DNA of 64,000 nucleotides from Demequina mangrovi (GTDB lineage: Bacteria > Actinomycetota > Actinomycetes > Actinomycetales > Demequinaceae), in the NCBI RefSeq assembly GCF_000759715.1, contig NZ_BBLU01000006.1, positions 1-64,000 on the forward strand, given 5' to 3'. Below, in pieces: positions 34,745 to 43,422 of this stretch. A program made the position numbers and the translations under genes. Numbering within the stretch: the stretch's first letter is position 1; each line of letters opens with the position of its first letter. The notes under the pieces are model-generated. The model searched no databases. It saw only the letters and a program-made list of their open reading frames with translations, and had not been told where the DNA came from.

Positions 34745-36987
34745 AGCTCTTCGCGCAGCCGGCATTCGTCGCCGGAGTCGGCGCGCTCCTCGTCATGCTC
34801 GCGCTCTGCGCGTTCTACTTCTTCTGGCGGTCGGGACGCGAGCGCGCGGCGCGCGACAAGGCGCTCGCGCGCGAGCGGCGGCTGCGCCACCAGTTCGACG
34901 CGGTGATGACCTCGTCGCGCGACGGCGTGCTGCTGGTCACCGACGACGGCGAGGTCGCGCTGATCTCCGACATCGCCTGCTCGATCCTCGGCCTCAGCGC
35001 GGCCGATGCGACGGGCACCCCGCTCACCCGCCTGCCGGTGCGGGCGACCGACACGAGCATGCGCCCGCTGCTGGCGTCCGACGCCTTCGCGCCGACCGAG
35101 GACGGTCGCCCCCGGGTGATCGGCGTGCCCGGGCGGCGCGGCGCCGACGACATCCGCTGGCTCCATGTGCGCTCGCGCCGGGTCGTCGACCCGGGCGACG
35201 CCGGGCCCGTGCGGATCATCACCGTGATGGACACCACGGGCCTGCGCGAGGCGGCCGAGGCGCTCAGCCGGTCCGATGCGCAGTTCCGTCGCGCGATGGA
35301 GAACGCGCCGACCGGGATGGCGCTGGTCGATCTCGAGTGGCGGCTCATGGAGGTCAACCGCGCGTTCGCCGAGATGATGGGCTCGACGGTCGCCGCGCTC
35401 CGCGGGACGCCGTTCAGCGCGCTCTCGCACCCGCAGGACCTCCACGCCGAGCGTGATCAGCTGCAGCGGCTGTACGACGGCCATCAGAGCCACTTCTCGG
35501 TCGAGAAGCGCTATGTCAAGGGCGACGGCAACGTCGTCTGGGCGGTGCTCGAGGTCGGCCTCGTGCGGTACGCCGGCGGCGCGCCCGACCACTACGTGGT
35601 GCACGTGCGCGACACCACCGAGGTGCGCATGCGGTCCGAGCTCATGCAGCACCGCGCCATGCACGACCCGCTCACGGGCCTCGCGAACCGCAACCTCTTC
35701 CACGACGTGCTCGAGGAGCTGCTCGCGAAGCCGGACGCCGACACCCGCGTGGGCGTCATCGCGGTCGACCTCGACGGCTTCAAGGGTCTCAACGACCGCT
35801 TCGGGCACGCCGCGGGCGACGCCGCGCTCGTGCACGTCGCGGGCGTCCTCAGGGCCGCGACCGGCGGGCGCGGCACGGTCGCGCGCCTCGGCGGCGACGA
35901 GTTCGTCATCGCGGTCCAGGACCCCGACTGCTCGAAGGCCGTGGTCGAGATCGCCGCGGCGATCCACGAGGGCCTGCGCAAGCCGCTCGCGGTGAAGCGC
36001 CACCAGATCCAGCTGGCCGCGTCGCTCGGCATCGCGATGGCGGACGACGAGACCGTCGCCGGCGGGGGAGCGACGCTGCTCACCGCCGCCGATGCCGCGA
36101 TGTACCGCGCCAAGGCCGCCGGCAAGAGCCGCACCGAGGTCTTCGAGCCGTCGATGCGCGTCTCCGACGACCACCACAGCGCGCTGGCCGCCGAGCTCGC
36201 GCGGGCGATCGAGCGCGGCGACCTGGTGCTGCATTACCAGCCGATCCTCGAGCTCGCCTCGCGCACCGTCGTGGGCTACGAGGCCCTCGTGCGCTGGCAG
36301 CACCCCACGCGGGGCCTCCTGCTGCCGGGCGCGTTCCTGCCGCTCATCAACGACCGCGGGCTCGCCGCGACGGCCGGAGCGGCGCTGGTCGAGCAGGCGG
36401 CGCAGTTCCTCGCGCGCACGCCGTCGGACTCGACCTGGGTGTCCCTCAACGTCTCGGCCGACCAGCTGGGCAACTCCGAGTTCGCGGACGGGGTCCTCGC
36501 GGCCATCGGGCGCCACCACCTCGCGCCGCAGCGCGTGGTCATCGAGCTGACGGAGGCGTCCCTCGTCGCCCCCAACACGCGGATCCGCCACGAGCTCACC
36601 GAGCTGCGCAACGCGGGCGTGCCGATCCTGCTCGACGACTTCGGCACCGGCGTCTCGCCGCTGTCGTACCTGCGCGACCTGCCCGTCTCGGGCGTCAAGC
36701 TCGACATGTCCTTCGTCGCGGGCATCCCCGAGGACCCCGCGGGCGCACGCGTCTCGCGGGCGCTGGGGGCGCTCGCTCGCGAGCTGGGCCTCGCGACCAT
36801 CGCGGAGGGCATCGAGACCGAGGCGCAGGCCGAGTTCCTCGCGGACTGCGGCTGGCGCTACGGCCAGGGCTGGCTGTTCGGCGTCGCGCAGCCCGCCGCG
36901 ACGGTGCTCGCGCAGCACCCGCTGACCGGGACCAGCATGATCGACCCGCGGCCGGCCGAGCCGGACGCGGTCTACGGCGAGCTCTAG
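34729..36987 (+). CDS. Membrane-anchored PAS-GGDEF-EAL protein
   Basis: Cyclic-di-GMP enzyme of 752 residues. One N-terminal membrane helix (about 13-35); two PAS-like domains (about 50-170, and 180-300 starting FRRAMENAPTGMALVD); a GGDEF domain with HDPLTGLANR and an intact LGGDEF (near residue 385); and an EAL domain (about 480-735) with YEALVRW, ELTEAS, LDDFGTG and EGIETEAQA. Both catalytic motifs look complete, so it may both make and break c-di-GMP. The ATG lies inside the end of ftsK in another frame, behind GAGGACGAGGA, so translation is probably coupled to ftsK. Confidence 0.92.
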   Translation: MGGVVELFAQPAFVAGVGALLVMLALCAFYFFWRSGRERAARDKALARERRLRHQFDAVMTSSRDGVLLVTDDGEVALISDIACSILGLSAADATGTPLTRLPVRATDTSMRPLLASDAFAPTEDGRPRVIGVPGRRGADDIRWLHVRSRRVVDPGDAGPVRIITVMDTTGLREAAEALSRSDAQFRRAMENAPTGMALVDLEWRLMEVNRAFAEMMGSTVAALRGTPFSALSHPQDLHAERDQLQRLYDGHQSHFSVEKRYVKGDGNVVWAVLEVGLVRYAGGAPDHYVVHVRDTTEVRMRSELMQHRAMHDPLTGLANRNLFHDVLEELLAKPDADTRVGVIAVDLDGFKGLNDRFGHAAGDAALVHVAGVLRAATGGRGTVARLGGDEFVIAVQDPDCSKAVVEIAAAIHEGLRKPLAVKRHQIQLAASLGIAMADDETVAGGGATLLTAADAAMYRAKAAGKSRTEVFEPSMRVSDDHHSALAAELARAIERGDLVLHYQPILELASRTVVGYEALVRWQHPTRGLLLPGAFLPLINDRGLAATAGAALVEQAAQFLARTPSDSTWVSLNVSADQLGNSEFADGVLAAIGRHHLAPQRVVIELTEASLVAPNTRIRHELTELRNAGVPILLDDFGTGVSPLSYLRDLPVSGVKLDMSFVAGIPEDPAGARVSRALGALARELGLATIAEGIETEAQAEFLADCGWRYGQGWLFGVAQPAATVLAQHPLTGTSMIDPRPAEPDAVYGEL

Positions 36988-36994
36988 CCTCGTC

Positions 36995-37021
36995 CGGGCG
37001 CCTCGGGCGCCTCGGGCGCTT
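36995..37021 (+). repeat. Three tandem copies of CGGGCGCCT
   Basis: 9-bp units at 36995-37003 and 37004-37012 are exact; the third, CGGGCGCTT, has one change. They fill the gap between two convergent genes. Confidence 0.6.
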
Positions 37022-37029
37022 CAGGCGCC
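37006..37029. terminator. Possible bidirectional terminator between GGDEF-EAL and iclR genes
   Basis: GGCGCCT (37006-37012) pairs with AGGCGCC (37023-37029) across a 10-nt loop, overlapping the end of the iclR-type gene. Confidence 0.4.
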
Positions 37030-37809
37030 GCGGGCGCCGCGGGCCGCGAGGTCGTCGGCGCGGAGGTCGTCCTCGATCTCCCGGGCCGTGGCGAGGAGAC
37101 GCGCGGCGAGCGTCGCGGCGTCTCCGTGACCCGAGAGCGTGGTGACTCCGATCGCCGCCGCCACCCCGTGGAGGCCGTGCACGGGCACGGCGATCGACCG
37201 CAGCCCGTCCTCGACCTCGCCGTCCACCTCGCACCACCCCTGGCGGAGCGTCTCCCGCAGCGACTCCCGCAGCGCCACCGGGGCGGTGACGGTGCGCGTC
37301 GTGAGAGCCTCCAGCCCCGTCGCCTCGAGCCGCGCGTCCCACTCCTCCTCGGGCAGCTGCGCGAGCATCGCGCGTCCCATCGCGGAGGCGTGCGCCGGCA
37401 GCCTCGTGCCGAACGTGATCCGGGTGCTCACCAGCCGCGGGGCCGCGGTGCGCCCGACGTAGACGATCGAGGCGCGGTCGAGCACGGCCGCGGACACGGA
37501 CTCCCCGAGCTCGTACGCGAGGGCCTCGAGGTGAGGTTGGGCGACGCGGGGCAGGCGCAGCGACGCGAGGTAGCCGACCCCGAGCTCGAGGACCAGCGGC
37601 GTCAGACGGTAGGCGCGCGCCTCGAAGTCCACGTATCCCTGCGCGACCAGCGCCGCGAGCAGCCGACGCGCCTCGTCCTCGCTCACCCCGGCCCGCGCCG
37701 CGACGTCGGCCGCGCCGAGAACCGGCGCATGCGCGTCGAACGCCCGGATCACCGCGAGCCCGTCCACGAGGTCCCGGGCGTCGCCGCCGGCGGCTCCCGC
37801 CGTCGTCAC
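37021..37809 (-). CDS. IclR family transcriptional regulator
   Basis: Regulator of 262 residues. The N-terminal winged helix (about 12-75) contains LGAADVAARAGVSEDEARRLLAALVAQGYV, spanning roughly residues 31-60. The C-terminal effector domain contains LPAHASAMGRAMLAQLPEEEW and GLRSIAVPVHGLHG, typical of PobR/PcaU-like IclR proteins that sense aromatic acids. The start is GTG, 1 nt after the tetR-type gene's stop, so the two are one operon. A link to the neighbouring shikimate/protocatechuate genes is likely but inferred. Confidence 0.9.
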   Translation of the reverse strand: MTTAGAAGGDARDLVDGLAVIRAFDAHAPVLGAADVAARAGVSEDEARRLLAALVAQGYVDFEARAYRLTPLVLELGVGYLASLRLPRVAQPHLEALAYELGESVSAAVLDRASIVYVGRTAAPRLVSTRITFGTRLPAHASAMGRAMLAQLPEEEWDARLEATGLEALTTRTVTAPVALRESLRETLRQGWCEVDGEVEDGLRSIAVPVHGLHGVAAAIGVTTLSGHGDAATLAARLLATAREIEDDLRADDLAARGARGA

Positions 37810-37810
37810 G

Positions 37811-38467
37811 TCAACCGTCCGCGGGGAGGGCGGGCGTGGAGCCGAGCCACGCGACCACCACGTCGCCGATGATCGCGCGATGGTGGTCCCGGAGCGCGGG
37901 GTCGAGCAGGTCGCGTCCGAAGAGGTGCCCGAACGTGTGCCGGTTGGCGACCTGGAAGAAGCAGTAGGAGCTGATGACCAGGTGGACGTCGAGGGCGTCG
38001 ACGTCCGCGCGCACCAGCCCCTCGTCGCGGCCGCGCGCGAGGACCCCGTCGAGGATGCCGAGCGCGTCGCGGTTGAGCTCGCGGAGCGAGTCGAGCCGCG
38101 CGATGAAGCGCCCCTGGTGGATGTTCTCGATCGCGACGAGCCTGATGAAGTCGGAGTGGCCCAGGTGGTGGTCGTACGTGAGCTCGGCGAGCCTGCGCAG
38201 CGCCTCGAGCGGCGGGAGGTCGCCCGGGTGGAGGTTGCGCTCGGCCTCGCGGATGCCCAGGTAGGCGTGCTCGAGCACCGCGAGGTAGAGCTTCTCCTTC
38301 GAGCCGAAGTAGTAGTAGATCATCCGCTTGGTGGTGCGGGTGCGGGCCGCGATGTCGTCGACGCGGGTGCCGGCGTAGCCGGTCGCGGCGAACACGTCGG
38401 TGGCGACCGCGAGCAGCTCGGCGCGGGTGCGCTCCGCGTCGCGGATCTGCGCGGGGGACTCGGTCAC
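37811..38467 (-). CDS. TetR family transcriptional regulator
   Basis: Regulator of 218 residues. The helix-turn-helix is clear: FAATGYAGTRVDDIAARTRTTKRMIYYYFGSKEKLY covers about residues 29-64. The ligand domain contains LGHSDFIRLVAIENIHQGRFI, as in TetR proteins near aromatic or shikimate catabolic genes. Start is GTG at 38467, 6 nt after a TAGGCT element. It is transcribed with the iclR-type gene. Confidence 0.92.
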   Translation of the reverse strand: MTESPAQIRDAERTRAELLAVATDVFAATGYAGTRVDDIAARTRTTKRMIYYYFGSKEKLYLAVLEHAYLGIREAERNLHPGDLPPLEALRRLAELTYDHHLGHSDFIRLVAIENIHQGRFIARLDSLRELNRDALGILDGVLARGRDEGLVRADVDALDVHLVISSYCFFQVANRHTFGHLFGRDLLDPALRDHHRAIIGDVVVAWLGSTPALPADG

Positions 38468-38473
38468 GGCGTC

Positions 38474-38479
38474 AGCCTA
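38474..38479 (-). promoter_or_regulatory. Leaderless promoter of the tetR-iclR pair
   Basis: Minus-strand TAGGCT 6 nt before the GTG at 38467. Confidence 0.55.
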
Positions 38480-38513
38480 TCGATCGGGGCGCGAGGCGCC
38501 TGGGGTGCGCGGG

Positions 38514-39482
38514 TCATCGTCCCGCCAGGATCCGGCGGGGGTTGTCCACCTGCATCGTGCGCATCGTCGCGTCGTCGACGCCGGCGGCGCGCAGGCGCGG
38601 GACGATGCGCGTCGCGAGGTGGTCCATGCGCCAGTCCGGCGTCTCCCGGGCCCGCCACGACGGGGGAGTGACGCGCGAGAACACCGCGGCGTCGTGCGAG
38701 AGCACGATGCTCTCGGCGTAGCCGCGCTCGAGCAGCGCGAGCAGCGTGCGGACCCGCGCGTCGTCGGACTGGGTGTGCGCCATCCCGAAGCGGTCGAAGC
38801 CCAAGAACGAGCCCCGATCCGCGAGCATGCGCAGGTAGTCGAGGTCCTCGGAGTCGCCGGCGTGGCCGATGACCACCCGTCCGAGGTCGACGCCCCGCGC
38901 CGCGAGCGCCTCCTGCTGCGCGAGGCCGCCGCGGGTGGGCGCATGGGAATGGGTCATGATCGGGGCGCCGGTGCGGACGTGGGCCGCGGCGGCCGCGTCG
39001 AGCACGCGGGTGACGTCCGGGGTGAGACCCGGCTCGTCGCTCACGACCTTGATGACGGCCGCCCTCACGCCGGTGCCGGCGATCCCCTCCTCGAGGTCGC
39101 GCACGAAGAGCGCCTCGAGCGGGTCGGCGCCGCCCACCAGCCGTCCGGGGCCGTGGGTCCCGAAGAACGGCGGCAGGTCGCCCCGGACGTACCAGCCCGT
39201 CGCGACGACGATCGCGACCGGCGAGCGGGACGCGACGCGACGCACGCGCGCCACGTCGCGTCCCAGCCCAGGAACGGTGAGGTCGACCACGGTGCCCACG
39301 CCGAGCGCCGCGAGACGGGCGAACGTCGCCGTCGCCGCCTCGATCGCGGCCTCCTCGTCCCACTCGGGGTGGGGGAGGTCGCGCTCGAGCGCATCGTCGA
39401 GGACGAAGACGTGCTCGTGCATGAGCGTGACGCCCAGCTCGTCGCCCGCCACCGCCCCCGTCGCCGTGGGCACCGTGGTCAT
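38514..39482 (-). CDS. Phosphotriesterase-like (PTE/PLL) metal hydrolase
   Basis: Amidohydrolase-superfamily protein of 322 residues. Metal ligands of the PTE family are visible: MHEHVF near residue 21, the bridging Lys in AVIKVVSD, His in MTHSHA and VIGHAGD, and Asp in VLSHDAAV. The protein begins MTTVPTATGAVAGDELG, so it lacks a signal peptide. Many PTE-like proteins are lactonases rather than phosphotriesterases. It is the last gene of a TRAP-dehydrogenase operon, which suggests action on a lactone or ester of a carbocyclic acid; this is inference. Confidence 0.88.
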   Translation of the reverse strand: MTTVPTATGAVAGDELGVTLMHEHVFVLDDALERDLPHPEWDEEAAIEAATATFARLAALGVGTVVDLTVPGLGRDVARVRRVASRSPVAIVVATGWYVRGDLPPFFGTHGPGRLVGGADPLEALFVRDLEEGIAGTGVRAAVIKVVSDEPGLTPDVTRVLDAAAAAHVRTGAPIMTHSHAPTRGGLAQQEALAARGVDLGRVVIGHAGDSEDLDYLRMLADRGSFLGFDRFGMAHTQSDDARVRTLLALLERGYAESIVLSHDAAVFSRVTPPSWRARETPDWRMDHLATRIVPRLRAAGVDDATMRTMQVDNPRRILAGR

Positions 39483-39499
39483 GCGGGGGTCCTGCGCGG

Positions 39500-40552
39500 T
39501 CAGCCGGCCGTGGCGCGCATCGCCTCGTACACGCTCAGCGAGTCGCCGGTGAACGTCTCCATGAAGAAGGCCTCGGCCTTCTCGGAGAAGGCCTCGCGGT
39601 CGACGTCGTCGACGACCTCCCACTCGTCACCGGCGCGCCACTCGTCGAGCACGACCTCCTCGTCGTCCGCCACGCACGTGGTGACCTCGGTCACCGCGGT
39701 CACGGTGGCGGCGCTCAGGGCCTCCTGCTGCTCGGCCGAGAGCTCGTCCCAGATGGGTCCGATGATGACGAGGTTGGTGTTGAGCTGGTGCGCGGACAGG
39801 CTGAGGTAGTCCTGCACCTCGGCGAAGTTCTGCGCGACGATGTTGGTGATCGGGTTCTCCTGGCCGTCCACCGTGCCGTTCTGGAGCGCGAGGTAGAGCT
39901 CCTCGTAGGCGACCTCGGTGGCCGTCGCGCCGAGCGCCTCCGCGTTGAGCAGGTACTGCGGCGAGCCCGGGAAGCGCATGCGGACGCCCTCAAGATCCTC
40001 GGGGGTGCGGATGGGTGCGTCGACGGTGGTGAAGTGGCGTGCGCCGGCGGACCAGGCGCCCAGCGTGGTCACGCCCGCGGCCTCGGCGAAGCCTTCGACC
40101 AGGACGCTCGAGTCCTCGCTCGCCATGAAGGTCGCGAGGTGGTCCGAGTCGTCGAATCCGAAGGCCGCGTCGAGGACGCTGATCGGCTCGTACACGGCGC
40201 CGAGCGCCGAGGCGCCCTGGATGTCCATGTCGATGTCCCCCGAGACCACCGACGCGATGCGGTCGGCGTCTCCGCCGAGCTGGCTCGCGGGGAAGATCTC
40301 GATGGTGAGGCCCACGTCGGCGGCCGCCACCTCATCGGCGATGACCTGGGCCCCGCAGCGGTGCTGGGGCTGCTCCTCCGTGTAGCTGTGGGCGAGCGTG
40401 ATCTCGATCGCCTCGGTGCCGGTCTCGGCGGGCGCTCCCGAGTCGGAGGCCGCGGGCTCGTCCGAGTCCCCTCCCGAGCAGCCGGCCAGCAGCACCGCAG
40501 GTGCCGCCGCCATCGCGATCCACGTTGATCGCCATGCGTGTCGTGCGGTCAT
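39500..40552 (-). CDS. TRAP transporter solute-binding lipoprotein (DctP family)
   Basis: Extracytoplasmic binding protein of 350 residues. The lipobox LLAGC is near residue 23, followed by a Ser/Asp/Ala linker. The mature part contains ITLAHSYTEEQPQHRCG, PASQLGGDADRIASVVSG and the key RMRFPGSPQYL segment holding the Arg that binds a carboxylate. Substrates of DctP proteins are mainly organic acids. The ATG at 40552 follows GAGAGGA. In this operon a shikimate, quinate or related acid is the likely ligand, by context only. Confidence 0.92.
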   Translation of the reverse strand: MTARHAWRSTWIAMAAAPAVLLAGCSGGDSDEPAASDSGAPAETGTEAIEITLAHSYTEEQPQHRCGAQVIADEVAAADVGLTIEIFPASQLGGDADRIASVVSGDIDMDIQGASALGAVYEPISVLDAAFGFDDSDHLATFMASEDSSVLVEGFAEAAGVTTLGAWSAGARHFTTVDAPIRTPEDLEGVRMRFPGSPQYLLNAEALGATATEVAYEELYLALQNGTVDGQENPITNIVAQNFAEVQDYLSLSAHQLNTNLVIIGPIWDELSAEQQEALSAATVTAVTEVTTCVADDEEVVLDEWRAGDEWEVVDDVDREAFSEKAEAFFMETFTGDSLSVYEAMRATAG

Positions 40553-40590
40553 GGTTCTGTTCCTCTCCCTTTGCTCCCGCATCGCGGGTC

Positions 40591-41454
40591 TCATGCCGCC
40601 TCCTGGGCGACCAGATCCTCGAGATCGGCGAGCATCGCCCGCCGGTCCGCAGCCTCTCCGGTGAAGATCTCGAACGCGTCAGCCGCCTGGTGCATCGCCA
40701 TGCCGGTGCCAGGCATGACGCGGCAGCCGCGGGCGCGCGCCGCGATGAGCAGCGCGGTCTCCACGGGGCGGTAGACGATGTCCGCGACGAACATGCGCGG
40801 GTCGAGCAGCGCGGGGTCGACCGCGGATCCCGGATGATCCGCCATCCCCAGCGGCGTCGCGTTGACGAGGCCGTCGGCGCTCGCGAGCAGCCGGGGCAGC
40901 TCCGGGGGAGCCGCGGCCCGCGCTCCCACCTGCGCCGCGAGCGCGGCGGCCCGGGCCTCGTCGGCGTCGACCACCGCGAGCGTGCCGACGCCGCGGTCGA
41001 CGAGCGCGCGAGCGACCGCCGCGCCTGCGCCGCCCGCGCCGACGAGCACCACCTCGTCGCGGGCGGCGCCCGCGAGCGCATCGTCCATCGCGCGTCCGAA
41101 TCCGGTGGCGTCGGTGTTGTGCCCGATCGCGCGGCCGTCCTCGAACACCACGGTGTTGACGGCGCCGACGGCCTCCGCGCTCGGGGCGAGCGCGTCGAGC
41201 AGCGGGATCACCCGCTGCTTCGCGGGGTGGGTGATGTTGAGCCCGTCGTAGCCGAGCCGGCGGGCGGCCACGATGAGCGGGCCCAGCCCGCCCTCGTCGA
41301 CCTCGCGCGGAGAGACCTCGATGGTGCGGTAGACGTAGCCGATGCCGTGGCGCGCCCCCTCGCGCTCGTGGAGGGCGGGGGACAGCGACGGCGCGATGCC
41401 CGTGCCGATGAGCCCGACCAGCACGGTCGGACGGGGGGTCGTCGCGGCGGTCAT
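40591..41454 (-). CDS. Shikimate/quinate-type dehydrogenase (AroE family)
   Basis: AroE-fold dehydrogenase of 287 residues, oxidising shikimate (or quinate) to the 3-dehydro acid. Substrate-binding SLSPALHEREG, catalytic Lys in LNITHPAKQ, Asp in GHNTDATGFG and the dinucleotide loop GAGGAGAAVARAL are present. HE in place of the HN or HQ usual in biosynthetic AroE, and the operon with a TRAP importer, point to a catabolic enzyme. The ATG overlaps the dctM stop (ATGA). Cofactor (NAD or NADP) cannot be settled by eye. Confidence 0.88.
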   Translation of the reverse strand: MTAATTPRPTVLVGLIGTGIAPSLSPALHEREGARHGIGYVYRTIEVSPREVDEGGLGPLIVAARRLGYDGLNITHPAKQRVIPLLDALAPSAEAVGAVNTVVFEDGRAIGHNTDATGFGRAMDDALAGAARDEVVLVGAGGAGAAVARALVDRGVGTLAVVDADEARAAALAAQVGARAAAPPELPRLLASADGLVNATPLGMADHPGSAVDPALLDPRMFVADIVYRPVETALLIAARARGCRVMPGTGMAMHQAADAFEIFTGEAADRRAMLADLEDLVAQEAA

Positions 41455-42725
41455 AGTCCGAGCACCCCCGGCAGCCACAGCACCAGCGAGGGGAACAGGA
41501 TGACCGTGAGGACGATCACGAGGAGCGGGACGATGAACGGCAGGGTGCCGCGGAAGACCTCGCCGATGCGCGTCCCCGACACGGCGGCGGTGACGAACAG
41601 CACGGTGCCGACGGGTGGCGTGAGCAGCCCGATCATGAGCGCGAGGATGAGCACCACGCCCATGACGATGGGATCCACGCCGTACTGGGCCGCGATGGGC
41701 AGGAGGATCGGCACGACGAGCACGAGGATCGCGGTGGCGTCGATCACGGTGCCCAGCAGCAGCATCATGAGCGCGGCGAGCACGAGGAACATCACGGGGC
41801 TCGAGGTGGTGGAGAGCGCGACCTCGGTGAGCATCTGGGGCAGCCGCTCGCGCGCGAGGATGTAGCCCAGCAGCGCCGCGGTCGAGACGATGAGCATGAT
41901 CCCGGCGGTGGTGGTGACGGCCTCGGTGACGGCGGTGAGGAATCCGCGGAGGCTGAGCGAGCGCTGCAGCACCCCGACGATGATGATGAAGACCACGCCG
42001 ACGGCCGCGGCCTCGGTCGGGGTGAAGAGCCCGCCGAGGATCCCGCCGAGGATGATGACGGGCGCGAGCATCGGCAGCAGCACGCCCTTGGCGGACTCGC
42101 GGAGCTCGGCGGCGTCGAACGCGCCCGTCTCGACGGTCTCGCGCCGCCGCACGAGGATGTAGACGACGATGCACAGCCCGACGGTGATGGCGAGCGCGGG
42201 TACCACGGAGGCCGCGAACAGCGCGCCGGTCGAGACCGCCGCGAGCCCCGCGAAGATCACGGCGGGGATGGACGGGGGCATCACGGGCGCCACGAGCGAG
42301 GACGAGGCGGAGACGCCCGTCGCGAAGCGCCGCGTGTAGCCGTGGCGGAGCATCGCGGGGATCTGCACCTTGCCCAGGGCGGCCGCATCGGCCACCGCCG
42401 AGCCGCTCATCCACGAGAACGCGAGCGACGTGCCGATCGAGACGTAGCCGAGGCCGCCGCGCACCCGGACGAGCAGCGCGAGGGCGAAGCGGAAGAAGCG
42501 CTCCGCGATGCCGGCGTGGTTCGCGAGCGTCCCGAGGAGCACGAAGAGCGGCACCGCGAGCAGGGGGAACGAGGCGGCGGCGTTGGTGACGTGGCGCAGC
42601 GACATCCCGGTGGACTGGCCGATGGTCGCCATGTAGACCAGCGACGGTCCGAGGAAGGCGAACGCCACGGGGACCCGGAGGTGGAGGAGCACCGCGATCG
42701 CGATGCCGAGGAGCGCGAGGGTCAT
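41451..42725 (-). CDS. TRAP transporter large permease (DctM family)
   Basis: Large membrane subunit (424 aa, about 12 helices) of a Na-coupled TRAP transporter. Family features include HLRVPVAFAFLGPSLVYM at the N-terminus, FPLLAVPLFVLLGTLA, MPPSIPAVIFAGLA and the second-repeat TPPVGTVLFVTAAVSGTRIGEVFRG. It overlaps dctQ upstream and the dehydrogenase downstream, both as ATGA. Confidence 0.94.
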   Translation of the reverse strand: MTLALLGIAIAVLLHLRVPVAFAFLGPSLVYMATIGQSTGMSLRHVTNAAASFPLLAVPLFVLLGTLANHAGIAERFFRFALALLVRVRGGLGYVSIGTSLAFSWMSGSAVADAAALGKVQIPAMLRHGYTRRFATGVSASSSLVAPVMPPSIPAVIFAGLAAVSTGALFAASVVPALAITVGLCIVVYILVRRRETVETGAFDAAELRESAKGVLLPMLAPVIILGGILGGLFTPTEAAAVGVVFIIIVGVLQRSLSLRGFLTAVTEAVTTTAGIMLIVSTAALLGYILARERLPQMLTEVALSTTSSPVMFLVLAALMMLLLGTVIDATAILVLVVPILLPIAAQYGVDPIVMGVVLILALMIGLLTPPVGTVLFVTAAVSGTRIGEVFRGTLPFIVPLLVIVLTVILFPSLVLWLPGVLGL

Positions 42726-43291
42726 GCGGTCGCCTCCCCGTCCTCGGCCACGGGCGTGACGGGACCGTCCGCGGTCTCGCGCAGCACCGGACCGAACAGG
42801 GCCACCTGGACCGCCGCGACGGCCGCGCGCACCGTGATGGAGATCGAGCCGAGCAGCACCGGCACGTAGACCCAGGACATCGGCAGCCGCAGCACGGGGG
42901 ACTTGATGATCCCCTGCGTGGCGACCAGCGTCCACGCCTCGTGCATCAGCCCCGCGCCGGTGGCCGCGACCACGAGCATCGCGAACACCTGGACCCCGCG
43001 CACCACCATGGGGTGGGGGATCGCGTCGGCGATCTCGAGGGCGATGTGCCCGCGGGTTGACACGAGCAGCCCCGCGACGATGAAGGTGAGCCACATGAGG
43101 CTGAAGCGCGAGACCTCTCCCGTCCAGGCGATCTGGTCGATCGGGAGGTAGCGCTGGAGCGCCTGATGGAACACGAGCACCAGGATGGTGAGCAGCGCGA
43201 TGCCGCCGACCGTGAGCTCGATGGCGCCGACGACGGCGCCGATCCGGCGTGCGATCGCGGCGATGCGGTCGCGTCGGGATGATGCGGTCAC
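42722..43291 (-). CDS. TRAP transporter small permease (DctQ family)
   Basis: Small membrane subunit (189 aa, four helices). It contains the family segment TGEVSRFSLMWLTFIVAGLLV. Start is GTG at 43291 behind AAGGACG. First gene of the operon dctQ-dctM-dehydrogenase-dctP-PTE, with a 131-bp divergent region separating it from the dehydratase gene. A minus-strand TACGTT at 43342-43347 is a possible -10. Confidence 0.9.
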   Translation of the reverse strand: MTASSRRDRIAAIARRIGAVVGAIELTVGGIALLTILVLVFHQALQRYLPIDQIAWTGEVSRFSLMWLTFIVAGLLVSTRGHIALEIADAIPHPMVVRGVQVFAMLVVAATGAGLMHEAWTLVATQGIIKSPVLRLPMSWVYVPVLLGSISITVRAAVAAVQVALFGPVLRETADGPVTPVAEDGEATA

Positions 43292-43344
43292 GAGACGTCC
43301 TTGTCTTGTGCAGGGCGCCGCGGGATCGGCGTCCAGGCATGAAC

Positions 43345-43364
43345 GTACCGGTGGTTACATTGCG
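43345..43364 (+). repeat. Direct repeat 1, GTACCGnnnGTTACATTGCG
   Basis: First of two 20-bp direct repeats (17 of 20 identical), start-to-start distance 55 bp. Probable operator for the divergent catabolic promoters. Confidence 0.6.
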
Positions 43365-43381
43365 CCGCAAGGCCTGTGAGC

Positions 43382-43401
43382 ACATCGTTATCTCGCGATG
43401 T
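43382..43401. promoter_or_regulatory. Inverted repeat ACATCG-N8-CGATGT
   Basis: Perfect 6-bp arms between the two direct repeats, 9 bp before the -10 of the dehydratase gene. The size suits a TetR- or IclR-type dimer. Confidence 0.45.
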
Positions 43402-43419
43402 ACCGTCTGTTACATTGCG
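43400..43419 (+). repeat. Direct repeat 2, overlapping the dehydratase promoter
   Basis: Second copy of GTACCGnnnGTTACATTGCG. It covers the candidate -10 TACATT (43411-43416), so a bound protein would block RNA polymerase. Confidence 0.6.
43411..43416 (+). promoter_or_regulatory. Leaderless promoter of the dehydratase gene
   Basis: TACATT 6 nt before the ATG at 43423. Confidence 0.5.
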
Positions 43420-43422
43420 GGC

